From contig JAFXVR010000018.1 in assembly GCA_017534885.1 (NCBI GenBank), forward strand, positions 62,001 to 126,000: 64,000 nucleotides of DNA, read 5' to 3'. Every line of letters starts with the position of its first letter. The first letter of the stretch is position 1. Below, in pieces: positions 8,005 to 17,279 of this stretch. This stretch comes from Clostridia bacterium. Lineage in GTDB: Bacteria > Bacillota > Clostridia > Christensenellales > Aristaeellaceae. A program made the translations under genes and the position numbers. Below the pieces are notes generated by a model, which was not told where the DNA came from, ran no database searches, and was given only the letters and a program-made list of their open reading frames with translations.

Positions 8005-11000
8005 ATGTGGACAGACGCCCTGCGCAGCATGTTCACGCCCGAGAGCTGGGCTCAGGGCGTGGGCGACAGCATGATGAACCGGATCATCGCAATCAACACC
8101 CAGGGCGACCGGATCTCCGGCGTGGTTTCCTATGACCGCAAATACATCGTCACCATTGATCTCACCAATGAGAATCACCCGCTGGTCACCTGCACCTGCC
8201 GTCAGCGGCTCTGCAGCCACGCCGCCTGCGTCTGTTCGCGGGTGGTGCTTTTGGAGGAGCGCGCCAATCCCCAGCTCCGCAGCGCCGCAGCCCAGGCCCA
8301 GCGGAACAAGCCTGCGCCCAAGCCCGCGCCCAAGCCCAAGCCGGAAGCCCCCGTTTTGACGCCCCTTTTCCCTCCCGCCGCCCCCCGGAGCAGCAGCGAT
8401 TACCGGAACGTGCAGGGGAAATTTGACCTGCGCCGGATCTGCAGCGGCATGACCCTCACCACAAAGCAGGCGAAGGCCGTCGAACCCCTTCTGCCCCGTG
8501 TCTTCCCGGCGGGCGGTATGAGCCTGAGCGCCGGCTACAACAGCCAGGTGCTCTCCGGCGTTTTTGAGATCCGCCCCGGGCAGCGGGAAGAGCCCGTGCG
8601 GGTGCGCGTCGATCTGCTCAGGAGCGGCATTGAGGAGTGTATCTGTTCCGAGCACGGCCGGGTCTCCTACCCCGCCGCCACCCGCTTTCTCTGCCCCCAC
8701 ATGATCGCCGCCCTGTACTGCTTCGACGGATACCTGCAGTCGCGGCCCATGGGCGACGACACGGATTCGGCCGGCCTGAGGCTGCTGAACATGCTCCACC
8801 AGGGCAGCCTGGCGGCCAGCGCGCCCGAGACCCAGCCGGCGGACGGCCAGACCCTGAGCCTGGAGCCCGTGCTGGGCTGGGGCGGTGACATCCCCGAGCT
8901 GACCTTCCGCCTGGGCACCAAGCGCAAGTATGTGGTGCGCAATCTCCAGACGCTGGTGGAGGCCGTGGACGGCGGCCAGACCCTCGAGATGGGCAAGGAA
9001 GGCCATTTTGACTTCAGCCGCGACCGCTTCGATGAGGAGAGTCAGGGCTGGATGGAGATGATCCGCGCCGGCGTCACCGAGGCCCTTCAGGCCCGGGAAA
9101 GTCTGCAGCGCCGCACCCGCTGGGAGATTCCCAAGGCGCAGGTGGGCAGCCTGGAGCTGAGCGGCAGCCGGCTGGAGAGCTTCTTTGACCGCTTCACCCC
9201 GGGCAGCGAGATCCCCGCGGGCAAGACGAGCTTCCACTACCGGGAGGGCCGGCCGCCCGTCCGCCTCGTGTGCGAGGCCACCCGGAGCGGCAAGACCCTG
9301 ACCGGTCTGCGGCTGAAGGGCGACCCGGGCGAATGGCAGCGGGGCGCGACCCGCGTCTACCACCGGCTGGGGCAGACCATCACCGCGGTGAACCCCGAGG
9401 AGTGCCGCACCCTGATGGCCCTGCGCAAGGCCAATCCCTTCGATGCGCTGGACATGCGGTTCGGCCTGCTGATGCTCAACGAGTTCCTGCGGCACATCCT
9501 GCCGGCCCTGGACCGGGAGTGCGAGGTCACCCGCGTCGGCCTGGACGCCCTGGAGCCCTTCATCGCCCCGGAGGCCGCCCTGACTTTCTACCTGGACGCG
9601 GACAATACCGGCCTGACCTGCCGCGCCGAGGCCGCATACGGCGAGGAGAAGGCTCCCCTGGACAACGACTGCTCCGGCTTTGCCTATGCGGACACCGCGC
9701 TGGAGAATCAGGCGCTGAAGGCCATCCGCCAGAGCTTTCCCGAGTATGACGCGAAGGCGCGGGTGCACCGGGCGCCGGGCACCGAGGAGGCGCTGTACGC
9801 CCTGCTGACGGGCGGCGTGGATCGCCTGCGGGCCTTGGGCGAGGTGCAGGTCAGCGACCGGTTCAGCCGGCTGCGGGTGCGCCGCAATTGGAACCTGAAC
9901 GTGGGCGTGCGCCTGGAGAGCGGCCTGCTGCGCCTCTCCCTGTCCTCCGACGCCCTGAGCCCGGAGGAGATCACCGAGATCCTCTCCCAGTACACGCCGA
10001 AGAAGAAGTTCCACCGCCTGCGCTCCGGCGACCTGGTCTCCTTAGAGGAGAGCGCCGGCAGTCTGCAGGAGCTGATGGAGGCCATGCATCTCTCCGCCGC
10101 CGAGCTGCGCAGGGGCGACCTGCGCCTGCCCGCCTACCGCGCCCTCTACCTGGACCGGGTGCTGGAGGAGGCCAGCGGCGTCTACGCCCAGCGCGACCGC
10201 TCCTTCCGCAAGCTCATCGCCTCCTTCAAGACGGTTTCAGACTCCGACCTGGAGGTGCCCGCCTCCCTCGAGAATGTGCTCCGGCCCTACCAGAAGACCG
10301 GCTACCGCTGGCTGATGACCCTGGCGCTCTCGGGCTTCGGGGGCATCTTAGCGGACGACATGGGTCTGGGCAAGACGGTGCAGGTCATCGCCATGATCCT
10401 CGCCCGGAAGGAAAACGGCCTGAGCCAGGCGCCCTCGCTGGTGGTCTGCCCGGCCTCCCTGGTGTACAACTGGCTGGCGGAGGTGCAGAAGTTCGCGCCT
10501 CAGCTGAAGGCCGTCCCCCTGGCCGGCACAGCGGCCCAGCGCCGGGAGCTTTTCGCCGCCGGGGACGCGGACATCTACATCACCTCCTACGGCACCGCCC
10601 TGCGCGACGCGGCGCTTCACGCGGAAAAGCGCTTCGACTGCCTGGTCCTGGACGAGGCCCAGGCCATCAAGACCCACACGGCCGCCCAGAGCAAGGCGGT
10701 GCGGCAGATTCCCGCCGAGCATCGCTTCGCCCTGACCGGCACGCCCATCGAGAACCGCCTCAGCGAGCTCTGGTCCATCTTCGACTGCCTGATGCCGGGC
10801 TTCCTCTACGAGTACGCCGTCTTCCGCCGGGAGCTGGAAAGCCCCATCGCCAGGGAGGACGACGAGAAGGCCTCCGCCCGGCTGAAGCGCATGGTGCAGC
10901 CCTTCATCCTCCGCCGCCTCAAGGGCGATGTGCTCAAGGATCTCCCGGCCAAGCTGGAGGAGCAGCGGATGATCGAAATGGAGGACGAGCAGCGCAGGCT

Positions 11001-11670
11001 CTACAGCGCTCGGGCGCAGCAGCTCCGGCAGACCTTGGCCGCCGAGAGCGACGAGAGCTACAACAACAGCAAGCTGCAGGTACTCGCCGAGCTGACCCGG
11101 CTGCGGCAGCTCTGCTGCGACCCCGCCCTGGTCTACGAGGAGTACAAAGCCCTGTCCGCCAAGCGCGAGGCCCTGCTGGACATGCTGACCACCCTGCGGG
11201 ACAGCGGCCACAAAACCCTGGTCTTCTCCCAGTTCCCCTCCCTCCTGCATCTGGTGGAGGAGGATCTGAAGCGCGAGGGCCTGCCTTACATGCTGCTGAC
11301 CGGCAGCACCTCCAAGCAGGACCGGCTGATGCTGGTGGACCGCTTCAACCGCGACGACACCCCGGTCTTCCTGATCTCCCTGAAGGCCGGCGGCACAGGA
11401 TTGAACCTGACCGGCGCCGACACGGTCATCCACTACGACCCCTGGTGGAACCTGGCCGCCCAGAACCAGGCCACCGACCGCGCCCACCGCATCGGCCAGG
11501 ACAAGGTGGTGACCGTGTTCAAACTGATCGCCCGGAACACCATTGAGGAAAAGATTGTGGCCCTGCAGGAGAGAAAGCGCGACCTGGCCGACGCCATCCT
11601 CTCCGGCGACATGGGCGGCTTTGCCAGCCTGAGCCGGGAGGAGCTGCTGGAGATTGTGGGGGGAAAATGA
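8005..11670 (+). CDS. SWIM zinc-finger SNF2-family helicase/ATPase
   Basis: This 1221-residue protein is a bacterial SNF2 (HepA/RapA-like) ATPase. Near the N-terminus, CTCRQRLCSH fits the SWIM zinc-binding pattern C-x-C-xn-C-x-H, and a second cysteine cluster (about residues 212-232, CICSEHGR...FLCPH) resembles another SWIM-like unit. A long middle region is unassigned. The helicase core begins around residue 750: Walker A in DDMGLGKT (about 785), DEAQ (about 882), LTGTPIENR, then the helicase C domain with SLKAGGTGLNL and DRAHRIGQ (about 1157). Proteins of this type move along double-stranded DNA or remodel protein-DNA complexes. It follows aroK without a gap, so it is probably co-transcribed. 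Confidence 0.9.
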   Translation: MWTDALRSMFTPESWAQGVGDSMMNRIIAINTQGDRISGVVSYDRKYIVTIDLTNENHPLVTCTCRQRLCSHAACVCSRVVLLEERANPQLRSAAAQAQRNKPAPKPAPKPKPEAPVLTPLFPPAAPRSSSDYRNVQGKFDLRRICSGMTLTTKQAKAVEPLLPRVFPAGGMSLSAGYNSQVLSGVFEIRPGQREEPVRVRVDLLRSGIEECICSEHGRVSYPAATRFLCPHMIAALYCFDGYLQSRPMGDDTDSAGLRLLNMLHQGSLAASAPETQPADGQTLSLEPVLGWGGDIPELTFRLGTKRKYVVRNLQTLVEAVDGGQTLEMGKEGHFDFSRDRFDEESQGWMEMIRAGVTEALQARESLQRRTRWEIPKAQVGSLELSGSRLESFFDRFTPGSEIPAGKTSFHYREGRPPVRLVCEATRSGKTLTGLRLKGDPGEWQRGATRVYHRLGQTITAVNPEECRTLMALRKANPFDALDMRFGLLMLNEFLRHILPALDRECEVTRVGLDALEPFIAPEAALTFYLDADNTGLTCRAEAAYGEEKAPLDNDCSGFAYADTALENQALKAIRQSFPEYDAKARVHRAPGTEEALYALLTGGVDRLRALGEVQVSDRFSRLRVRRNWNLNVGVRLESGLLRLSLSSDALSPEEITEILSQYTPKKKFHRLRSGDLVSLEESAGSLQELMEAMHLSAAELRRGDLRLPAYRALYLDRVLEEASGVYAQRDRSFRKLIASFKTVSDSDLEVPASLENVLRPYQKTGYRWLMTLALSGFGGILADDMGLGKTVQVIAMILARKENGLSQAPSLVVCPASLVYNWLAEVQKFAPQLKAVPLAGTAAQRRELFAAGDADIYITSYGTALRDAALHAEKRFDCLVLDEAQAIKTHTAAQSKAVRQIPAEHRFALTGTPIENRLSELWSIFDCLMPGFLYEYAVFRRELESPIAREDDEKASARLKRMVQPFILRRLKGDVLKDLPAKLEEQRMIEMEDEQRRLYSARAQQLRQTLAAESDESYNNSKLQVLAELTRLRQLCCDPALVYEEYKALSAKREALLDMLTTLRDSGHKTLVFSQFPSLLHLVEEDLKREGLPYMLLTGSTSKQDRLMLVDRFNRDDTPVFLISLKAGGTGLNLTGADTVIHYDPWWNLAAQNQATDRAHRIGQDKVVTVFKLIARNTIEEKIVALQERKRDLADAILSGDMGGFASLSREELLEIVGGK

Positions 11671-11725
11671 GGGAGGAGTGAGGAGCTCAGGCGCTGAGGT
11701 TGAATGGTGAAAAGAGTGCCCGTGC

Positions 11726-11932
11726 ATGAGACGTGATGACGCTTTGTTGTATACCTGCAGCCTGATCGAGTGTATCGGCCGGGAAACCTGTTTGCTGTGC
11801 GAAGAAGCGGTGAACCTGAACAGCGATCTCTACAACAGAAGCGAGAATCCCGGCGGCGATCATTGTGCCGGGTTTTCGGCCTTGAAGATGATGCGGGACT
11901 GCGCCTTCCGGTGGGAGGCGCTTTTTGCGTGA
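11726..11932 (+). other. Short reading frame, possible gene remnant
   Basis: The 412-base spacer after the SNF2 gene has no clear gene. A 68-codon frame begins MRRDDALLYTCSLIECIGRE, which has the look of the start of a small conserved clostridial protein, but after about 20 residues the composition changes and there is no good ribosome binding site. I treat it as a possible frameshifted or truncated remnant, not a confident gene. Confidence 0.25.
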
Positions 11933-11992
11933 AATGCAGGGATGCTGAGGGCGTTGCGGCCTCTCCGGCGGCCTCTCCGGCGCGGTCTGCCG

Positions 11993-12021
11993 TTGACACA
12001 GACCCTTCGCGGTGGTATGAT
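11993..12021 (+). promoter_or_regulatory. Sigma-70 promoter of the modular exported protein pair
   Basis: TTGACA (11993-11998) and TATGAT (12016-12021) are separated by 17 bases, a near-consensus housekeeping promoter. It lies 61 bases before the gene at 12083. The third family member at 55757 has a closely similar promoter, with GGTGGTA just before the -10 in both. Confidence 0.8.
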
Positions 12022-12082
12022 AAATATGGAGAGGTATATCGTTCCCATTCACGCCGGTTCCTGACAAGAGAGGTGCTTCGTC

Positions 12083-13420
12083 ATGAAAAAAGCGCTGGCG
12101 CTGCCGCTGACCCTGCTCCTGGCCTTTTGCTGCACCTTCGCGCTGGCGGAGGAGCCCCTCACCCTCGACTCCCTGATGACCGAGATCGAGGCCGCCCCCA
12201 AGGCTGTCTCGATGGGCGAGCTGTCCTTTGAGGTCAGCGAGGACAAACAGTCCATCTACATCGACCGGCCGGAGGTCAGCGGCGCGGCCAACTATACCAT
12301 CGCGTACAACATTTACGACAGCAATTCCGTGCCGGTGAACTACTTCTACTCGGACGCGGAGCGCGTCGCGGCCACCCCGGGCTACGGCGGGCTGTTCAAC
12401 GTGTTTGTGGTGGTCACCGACACGGACACGAAAGAGACTGCCTCCAGGAACATCGGCTGGACGGAGCTGGACTGGCCCCACGGCAATGCTTTGACCGTCA
12501 GCAAAGCGACCTTTGAGCTCAGCGGGGACAAAAAGTCCATCTATGTGGACAGGCCGGAGATTCGCTGCAAGTCGGGCAGGGTGACGATCGCCTACAACAT
12601 TTACGACAGCGAATCGAAGCCGGTCAACTACTTCTATTCCACCGAAAAGCGCGTCGCGGCCACGCCGGGGTATGACGGGAAGTTCAACGTGTTCATTGTG
12701 GTGACCGATCCGGTGACCGGAGAGCAGGACGTGCAGAACATCGGCTGGCAGATTCTGGGTGAACCGGCTGCGCCGATTTCTGTGGGAGACCATGTGACCT
12801 TTGGCCGCTATCCGCAGACCGCCTCCGGCACAGACCTGACGCCCATTGAATGGGTGGTGCTGGACATACAGGATGGCAAGGCGCTGCTGATCAGCAAGTA
12901 CGGGCTGGACGCGAAACAGTATTATCCAAAGTGGACCAATGTCACCTGGGAGACCTGCTCGCTGCGGGCCTGGCTGAACAGTGATTTCCTGCAGAAAGCG
13001 TTCAATGCAGCAGAGCAGAGCGCCATCCTGACCACTTTGGTGGACAACAGCAGCGCACAGTGCTTCCGCATCTGGACCAGATACACATATGGCGGCAACG
13101 ACACACAGGATCAGATTTTCCTATTGAGCTATGCGGAAGCCAACCGGTACTATGGAGTGACGTGGGAAGACAGCGGCAACGTGAACTCCCGGGCAGCGCC
13201 AACCGCCTACGCCGCCCAGCAGGGAGCGTTTGCATCCGACGACCACCAGACGGCAGACGGTCAGGCGGCCGGTTGGTGGTGGCTGCGTTCCCCCGGCAGC
13301 GATCAGGGCAACGCCGCGATCGTCCTCGCTAACGGCGCTCTCAACGAGTTCGCCGTGCATCGCGGAAGCGGCTCCGTCCGCCCCGTCCTGTGGGTGCGCC
13401 TGGACGCTGGCATCCTCTGA
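12083..13420 (+). CDS. Exported modular protein: tandem N-terminal modules plus DUF6273-like domain
   Basis: The 445-residue protein has a signal peptide (MKKALALPLTLLLAFCCTFALA). Two tandem modules of about 85-90 residues follow (about 42-130 and 137-230), each with the pattern F-x-x-S-x-D-x-x-S-I-Y-x-x-R-P-E, TIAYNIYDS, VNYFYS, RVAATPGY and FNVFxVVTD, ending in NIGW. The C-terminal 200 residues resemble DUF6273: a GRYPQT start, CSLRAWLN, IFLLSYAEA, TAYA and WWLRSPG, ending in VRPVLW. That pattern recalls formylglycine-enzyme or C-type-lectin-like folds, but this is inference. Function is unknown; a surface or secreted binding role is plausible. The next gene, 39 bases downstream, is a paralogue with a different C-terminus. 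Confidence 0.75.
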   Translation: MKKALALPLTLLLAFCCTFALAEEPLTLDSLMTEIEAAPKAVSMGELSFEVSEDKQSIYIDRPEVSGAANYTIAYNIYDSNSVPVNYFYSDAERVAATPGYGGLFNVFVVVTDTDTKETASRNIGWTELDWPHGNALTVSKATFELSGDKKSIYVDRPEIRCKSGRVTIAYNIYDSESKPVNYFYSTEKRVAATPGYDGKFNVFIVVTDPVTGEQDVQNIGWQILGEPAAPISVGDHVTFGRYPQTASGTDLTPIEWVVLDIQDGKALLISKYGLDAKQYYPKWTNVTWETCSLRAWLNSDFLQKAFNAAEQSAILTTLVDNSSAQCFRIWTRYTYGGNDTQDQIFLLSYAEANRYYGVTWEDSGNVNSRAAPTAYAAQQGAFASDDHQTADGQAAGWWWLRSPGSDQGNAAIVLANGALNEFAVHRGSGSVRPVLWVRLDAGIL

Positions 13421-13459
13421 CAGCGTCGCCTGAACCCATGACCTGAAGGAGGGATTCCC

Positions 13460-14881
13460 ATGACAAAACGCATATGCCTCCCCTTTCTCTGCCTGACCCT
13501 GCTCCTGGCCTTTTGCTGCGCCTTCGCGCTGGCGGAGGAGCCCCTCACCCTGGACAGCCTGATGACCGAGATCGAGGCCGCCCCCAAGGCTGTCTCGATG
13601 GGCGAGCTGTCCTTTGAGGTCAGCGGGGACAAACAGTCCATCTACATCGACCGGCCGGAGGTCAGCGGCGCGGCCAACTATACCATCGCGTACAACATTT
13701 ACGACAGCAATTCCGTGCCGGTGAATTACTTCTACTCGGACGCGGAGCGGGTGGCGGCCACCCCGGGCTACGGCGGGCTGTTCAACGTGTTTGTGGTGGT
13801 CACCGACACGGACACCGGCATGACGGTCAGCGGGAACATCGGCTGGACGGAGCTGAACTGGCCCTACGCCCGCAGGCTGACCGTGAGCAAGGCCGCCTTT
13901 GCGCTGAGTGAGGACAGGAAGTCCGTGTATGTGGACCGGCCGGAGATCCGCTGCAAGTCGGGCAGGGTGACCATCGCCTACAACATATACGATGACCATT
14001 CCCGGCCGGTCAACTACTTCTACTCCACCGAAAAGCGCGTCGCGGCCACGCCTGGCTACGACGGCAAGTTCAATATCTTCATCACCGTCACCGACCCGGA
14101 GTCGAACGAGACCGACACCCAGAACATCGGCTGGCAGATCTTAGGCGACTACACCCCGCCCGACCCCACCGCCGAGTACCTCTATACGGTGTCCGACGGC
14201 CAGGCCGTGATCACCCGCTACCAGGGCAGCGCCGCGGAGGTCACCGTGCCCGAAGCCCTCGGCGGCGCCCCGGTGACGGTCGTCGGCGACGGCGCCTTCA
14301 CCGGCAATGAAACCCTGGCGCGCGTCACCCTGCCGGCCTCGGTGAAGGCCATCGGCGACAACGCCTTCTCCCACTGCACCGGCCTGGCGCAAATCGACAT
14401 GCCCGGCGTCATTTCCATCGGCATCGGCGCCTTCTCGGGCTGCGCCAGCCTGGAGGACATCGACCTCAACGACGGCCTGAGCGAAATCGCGGATTATGCC
14501 TTCCAGGGCACGGCGCTGACCCTCGTCACCGTCCCCGGCAGCGTGGAGGTCATCGGCGAGGGCGCGTTCTACGGCTGCGAGGCGCTGAAGACCGTGGACT
14601 TTGAGCCCGGCCTGAAGGAGATCAGAACCAACGCTTTCTACCAATGCCGGAAGCTGTCCTACATGACGCTCCCGGAGGGCACAGAGACCCTCCGGACCAA
14701 CGTCTTTGTGAGCTGCCTGGACTTCACCAGCATCACCATCCCCCGGAGCGTCACCGTCATGGAGCCCTATGTGTTCCTGCGCTGCCAGCGGGTGGTCATC
14801 CACTGCTACATCGGCTCCGTCGCCCACGAGTACGCCAAGTATTACGGCCACCGGTTTGTGATGATTGATCAGGGCACATGA
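13460..14881 (+). CDS. Exported modular protein: tandem N-terminal modules plus leucine-rich repeats
   Basis: The 473-residue protein has a signal peptide and the same two N-terminal modules as its neighbour at 12083; the first module is nearly identical even in DNA. After about residue 235 the protein switches to BspA-like (LRR_5) leucine-rich repeats of about 23 residues, for example VGDGAFTGNETLARVTLPA and IGDNAFSHCTGLAQIDMP, continuing to about residue 450. BspA-like repeats are common in surface and secreted proteins of gut bacteria and bind proteins or host factors. AAGGAGGGA precedes the ATG. It probably shares the promoter at 11993 and ends at the terminator at 14908. Confidence 0.8.
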   Translation: MTKRICLPFLCLTLLLAFCCAFALAEEPLTLDSLMTEIEAAPKAVSMGELSFEVSGDKQSIYIDRPEVSGAANYTIAYNIYDSNSVPVNYFYSDAERVAATPGYGGLFNVFVVVTDTDTGMTVSGNIGWTELNWPYARRLTVSKAAFALSEDRKSVYVDRPEIRCKSGRVTIAYNIYDDHSRPVNYFYSTEKRVAATPGYDGKFNIFITVTDPESNETDTQNIGWQILGDYTPPDPTAEYLYTVSDGQAVITRYQGSAAEVTVPEALGGAPVTVVGDGAFTGNETLARVTLPASVKAIGDNAFSHCTGLAQIDMPGVISIGIGAFSGCASLEDIDLNDGLSEIADYAFQGTALTLVTVPGSVEVIGEGAFYGCEALKTVDFEPGLKEIRTNAFYQCRKLSYMTLPEGTETLRTNVFVSCLDFTSITIPRSVTVMEPYVFLRCQRVVIHCYIGSVAHEYAKYYGHRFVMIDQGT

Positions 14882-14907
14882 TCCTTCACATATGCAACAA
14901 CCGTCTT

Positions 14908-14936
14908 CCGCCCCCTTTCATCCGGGGGCGGTTTCT
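14908..14936 (+). terminator. Rho-independent terminator after the modular protein pair
   Basis: An 8-bp stem CCGCCCCC (14908-14915) / GGGGGCGG (14924-14931) with an 8-base loop is followed by TTTCT. It lies 26 bases after the stop of the gene ending at 14881. Confidence 0.75.
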
Positions 14937-14944
14937 GCTATAAT
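14916..14944 (+). promoter_or_regulatory. Promoter overlapping the terminator
   Basis: TATAAT at 14939-14944 has, 17 bases upstream, TTTCAT (14916-14921), which matches the -35 consensus moderately. The -35 would lie in the loop of the preceding terminator. It would serve the peptidoglycan-binding protein at 15011. Confidence 0.5.
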
Positions 14945-15010
14945 GGAGGGGTGAAAAAGGCGGCTGAGCAGGGAGGTGTCCCGGCTGGCCGCACCGAGGG
15001 GGTCTGTGAA

Positions 15011-16588
15011 ATGAAGAAGCTCGTCAGGCTGGTCGCCCTCAGCCTTATTCTGATCTGCGCGGTCACGGCGGCCTTCGCCAAGGAAGGCCGGCTGGAGTAC
15101 GGCGATTCCGGGCCGGAGGTGCTCAGGCTTCAGCAGGCGCTGAAGAGCTTAGGCTACCGCATCGGCACCTTGGACGGCAAGTATGGCGCTTACACCGAGA
15201 ACGCGGTGCGCAAGTTTCAGCGGGAAAACGGGCTGGAAGTGGACGGCATCGCCGGGGCCAAGACCCAGGCGGCCATCTACGCGGCGGCTTCCCGCACGCC
15301 CACGCCCAAGCCCACGGCCACGCCCCGGCCCACCAATCAGGCCAGCGGGGTCTTTGGCGGGAACTACGCCACCATCCAGAAGGGGGACAGCGGCGAGCGG
15401 GTGCGCCTGCTGCAGAACTGCCTGATGTCCCTGGGCTACTCGGTGGGCAAGGTGGACGGCCGCTTCGGCGACGGCACCCACAGCGCCCTGATCCGCTTCC
15501 AGAGCGCCAACGGGCTGACGGCGGACGGCAAGGCCGGGGAGCGGACGCTGAAAAAGATCGAGCAGCGGCTGCGGGAGTCGGCGAACCCCACCCCCGACCC
15601 GACGGCCACCGGCACTTCCCGCACCCTCCGCCCGGGCTATACCGGCGCGGATGTGACCCGGGCGCAGCAGCGGCTGAAGGAGCTGGGCTGGCTCAGCAGC
15701 GTCAGCGGCACCTATGACTCGGCCACGGTCGCGGCGGTGATGGCCTTCCAGCGGGCCGCCGGGCTGACCCCGGACGGGCTGGCGGGCCAGAAGACCCTGA
15801 ACCGCCTCTATGCCGCCGACGCGCCCCGGGCATCAACGCCCACCGCCGAGCCCACGCCCAGCCCCACCCCATATTACCGCATCTTAGAATACGGCTCCAG
15901 CGGCGCGGCTGTCCGCCAGCTCCAGACCGCGCTGAAAAATCTGGGCTACAGCCTCTCTGTCAACGGGCGCTACGACGAAACCACCCGGGACGTGGTCAGC
16001 TATTTCCAGAAGCGCAACGGCCTGTATGTGGACGGCGTCGCGGGCCAGAAGACCCAGACAGTCCTCTACTCCGGCAGCGCCCTCGGCCCCGATCCGAACC
16101 CCACCGCGACCCCCGGGCCCACCAATCCGCCCCTGTCAGGCCCCGCCAAGGACGAAATCAAGCTCCTCCACTGGTTCAACGACATCAAGCCCACGGTGAA
16201 GTCCGGCCAGGTCATCACCATCTATGATCCCGCCTCCCGCCTGAGCTGGAAGCTGCGCTTCTACTCCCTGGGCCGCCACGCGGACTCCGAGCCCCTGACC
16301 GCCCAGGACACCGCCACCATGAAGGAGGCCTTCGGCGGGAAGTTCACCTGGAACGAGAAGCCCGTGTACGTCAAGCTGCCCAGCGGCGTGTGGACCATCG
16401 CCTCCATGCACGATATGCCCCACGAATCCTGGTCCATCCGCGACAACGGCTTTGACGGCCACCTCTGCGTGCACTTCCTGCGCTACATGGAGGAAACCGA
16501 GCGCAACGACCCCAAGAACGGCGTCCGCCACCAGAAGGACATCCGCAAGGCCTGGAAGGCGCTGACCGGGGAAGATATTCCGTGGTGA
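15011..16588 (+). CDS. Exported protein with four peptidoglycan-binding domains and a conserved C-terminal domain
   Basis: The 525-residue protein has a signal peptide and four PG_binding_1 domains (each starting with a YGDSG, KGDSG, PGYTGA or YGSSG motif, then LQxxLxxLGY and FQxxxGLxxDGxAGxKT). Threonine/proline-rich linkers (TPTPKPTATP-like) separate them. The last 145 residues, from KLLHWFNDIKP, form an unassigned domain with conserved-looking IYDP, LRFYSLGRHADSEPL, HDMPH and DGHLCVHF; the His and Cys positions suggest an enzyme, but I cannot name it. A GTG at 14951 is in frame but would start at the predicted transcript end; ATG 15011 begins the signal peptide. It probably acts on or anchors to the cell wall. 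Confidence 0.8.
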   Translation: MKKLVRLVALSLILICAVTAAFAKEGRLEYGDSGPEVLRLQQALKSLGYRIGTLDGKYGAYTENAVRKFQRENGLEVDGIAGAKTQAAIYAAASRTPTPKPTATPRPTNQASGVFGGNYATIQKGDSGERVRLLQNCLMSLGYSVGKVDGRFGDGTHSALIRFQSANGLTADGKAGERTLKKIEQRLRESANPTPDPTATGTSRTLRPGYTGADVTRAQQRLKELGWLSSVSGTYDSATVAAVMAFQRAAGLTPDGLAGQKTLNRLYAADAPRASTPTAEPTPSPTPYYRILEYGSSGAAVRQLQTALKNLGYSLSVNGRYDETTRDVVSYFQKRNGLYVDGVAGQKTQTVLYSGSALGPDPNPTATPGPTNPPLSGPAKDEIKLLHWFNDIKPTVKSGQVITIYDPASRLSWKLRFYSLGRHADSEPLTAQDTATMKEAFGGKFTWNEKPVYVKLPSGVWTIASMHDMPHESWSIRDNGFDGHLCVHFLRYMEETERNDPKNGVRHQKDIRKAWKALTGEDIPW

Positions 16589-16752
16589 GGGGGATATTCT
16601 TGCAGTAATGATCTCCATGTGCGGTGAAACCATAACCTGCAAAGAAATTGCCCGGATACCGCTTGAATGCCGGATAATCCATTTTGATCCCCTCGATTTT
16701 GTGATGCGCAAAATGCGGCGTCCCTGAGGAAGCTGCCTTCCATTAACCAGTC

Positions 16753-16823
16753 GCGGAAGACAGCGGAAATCACCACAACCAGTCGTGGCTCTAAGGTTGG
16801 AAGCGCCCTTTTGTCACCCTCAA
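16753..16823 (+). repeat. 120-bp palindromic repeat, left-truncated copy
   Basis: Only the right part of the element is present: the loop region AAGACAGCGGAAAT, the right inner arm and the right end GCGCCCTTTTGTCACCCTCAA. It belongs to the variant ending in CTCAA, like the copies at 50334 and 62671. The 16589-16752 stretch before it shows no convincing gene. Confidence 0.85.
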
Positions 16824-16862
16824 CAATATATTTCGTATTGCAAATTGTGTTGCTGCGAAAAG

Positions 16863-16980
16863 TTGAGCATGCCAAAAGAGCGCTCCTCCCCTCACGGCGC
16901 GGCTGGCTGCAGTCATTTCCGCTGTCTTCCACAGCCAGCTACGGCTGGCTCCGGCAAAGCGCCCTTTTGGCATCCGGATC
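16863..16980 (-). repeat. 120-bp palindromic repeat, divergent copy
   Basis: A 118-base copy in reverse orientation, ending GCCCTTTTGGCATCCGGATC on the plus strand. The inner arms differ from the main type (AGCCAGC...GCTGGCT-like) but pair with each other, and the overall layout of outer and inner stems is kept. It interrupts the RhuM pseudogene. Confidence 0.8.
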
Positions 16981-17159
16981 AATTGTAGTATTCAACAGTA
17001 CGCTCAACCTTGCGCGTGCCTTCCGTTTGAACTGTTGCATTTTTTGCAACAGTTCCTTTCCTGCTCAATTCACCCTCAGCATATATATTCCTTATATGAC
17101 GGGAAATAACAGATTTGTCTCTTTGAAACAGCTTTGCCATTTGATCCAATGATAACCAT

Positions 17160-17279
17160 GATTCGGATGTCAAAAGGCCGCTTTCATGAACTGAGCCACG
17201 ACTGGTTGTGGAAGACAGCGGAAATCACCACAACCAGTCGTGGCTCCAAGGTTGAAAGCGCCCTTTTGTCACCCTTACC
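17160..17279 (+). repeat. 120-bp palindromic repeat, full copy with 6-bp target duplication
   Basis: A full element from GATTCGGATG to CACCCTTACC, flanked by direct repeats AACCAT at 17154-17159 and 17280-17285. The inner stem GAGCCACGACTGGTTGTGG pairs with its perfect complement around a 14-base loop. It interrupts the RhuM reading frame. Confidence 0.95.

Noticed and set aside
7411..10014. Long minus-strand frame opposite aroK and the SNF2 gene
   Set aside because: Antisense shadow of a real gene, with composition typical of reversed codons and no start site.
11726..11932. Confident small gene upstream of the modular pair
   Set aside because: Only the first 20 residues look protein-like; no ribosome binding site. 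Kept as a low-confidence remnant.
12730..13420. Diversity-generating retroelement variable region in the DUF6273-like domain
   Set aside because: No reverse transcriptase or template repeat is in the window and the C-termini show no adenine-directed pattern.
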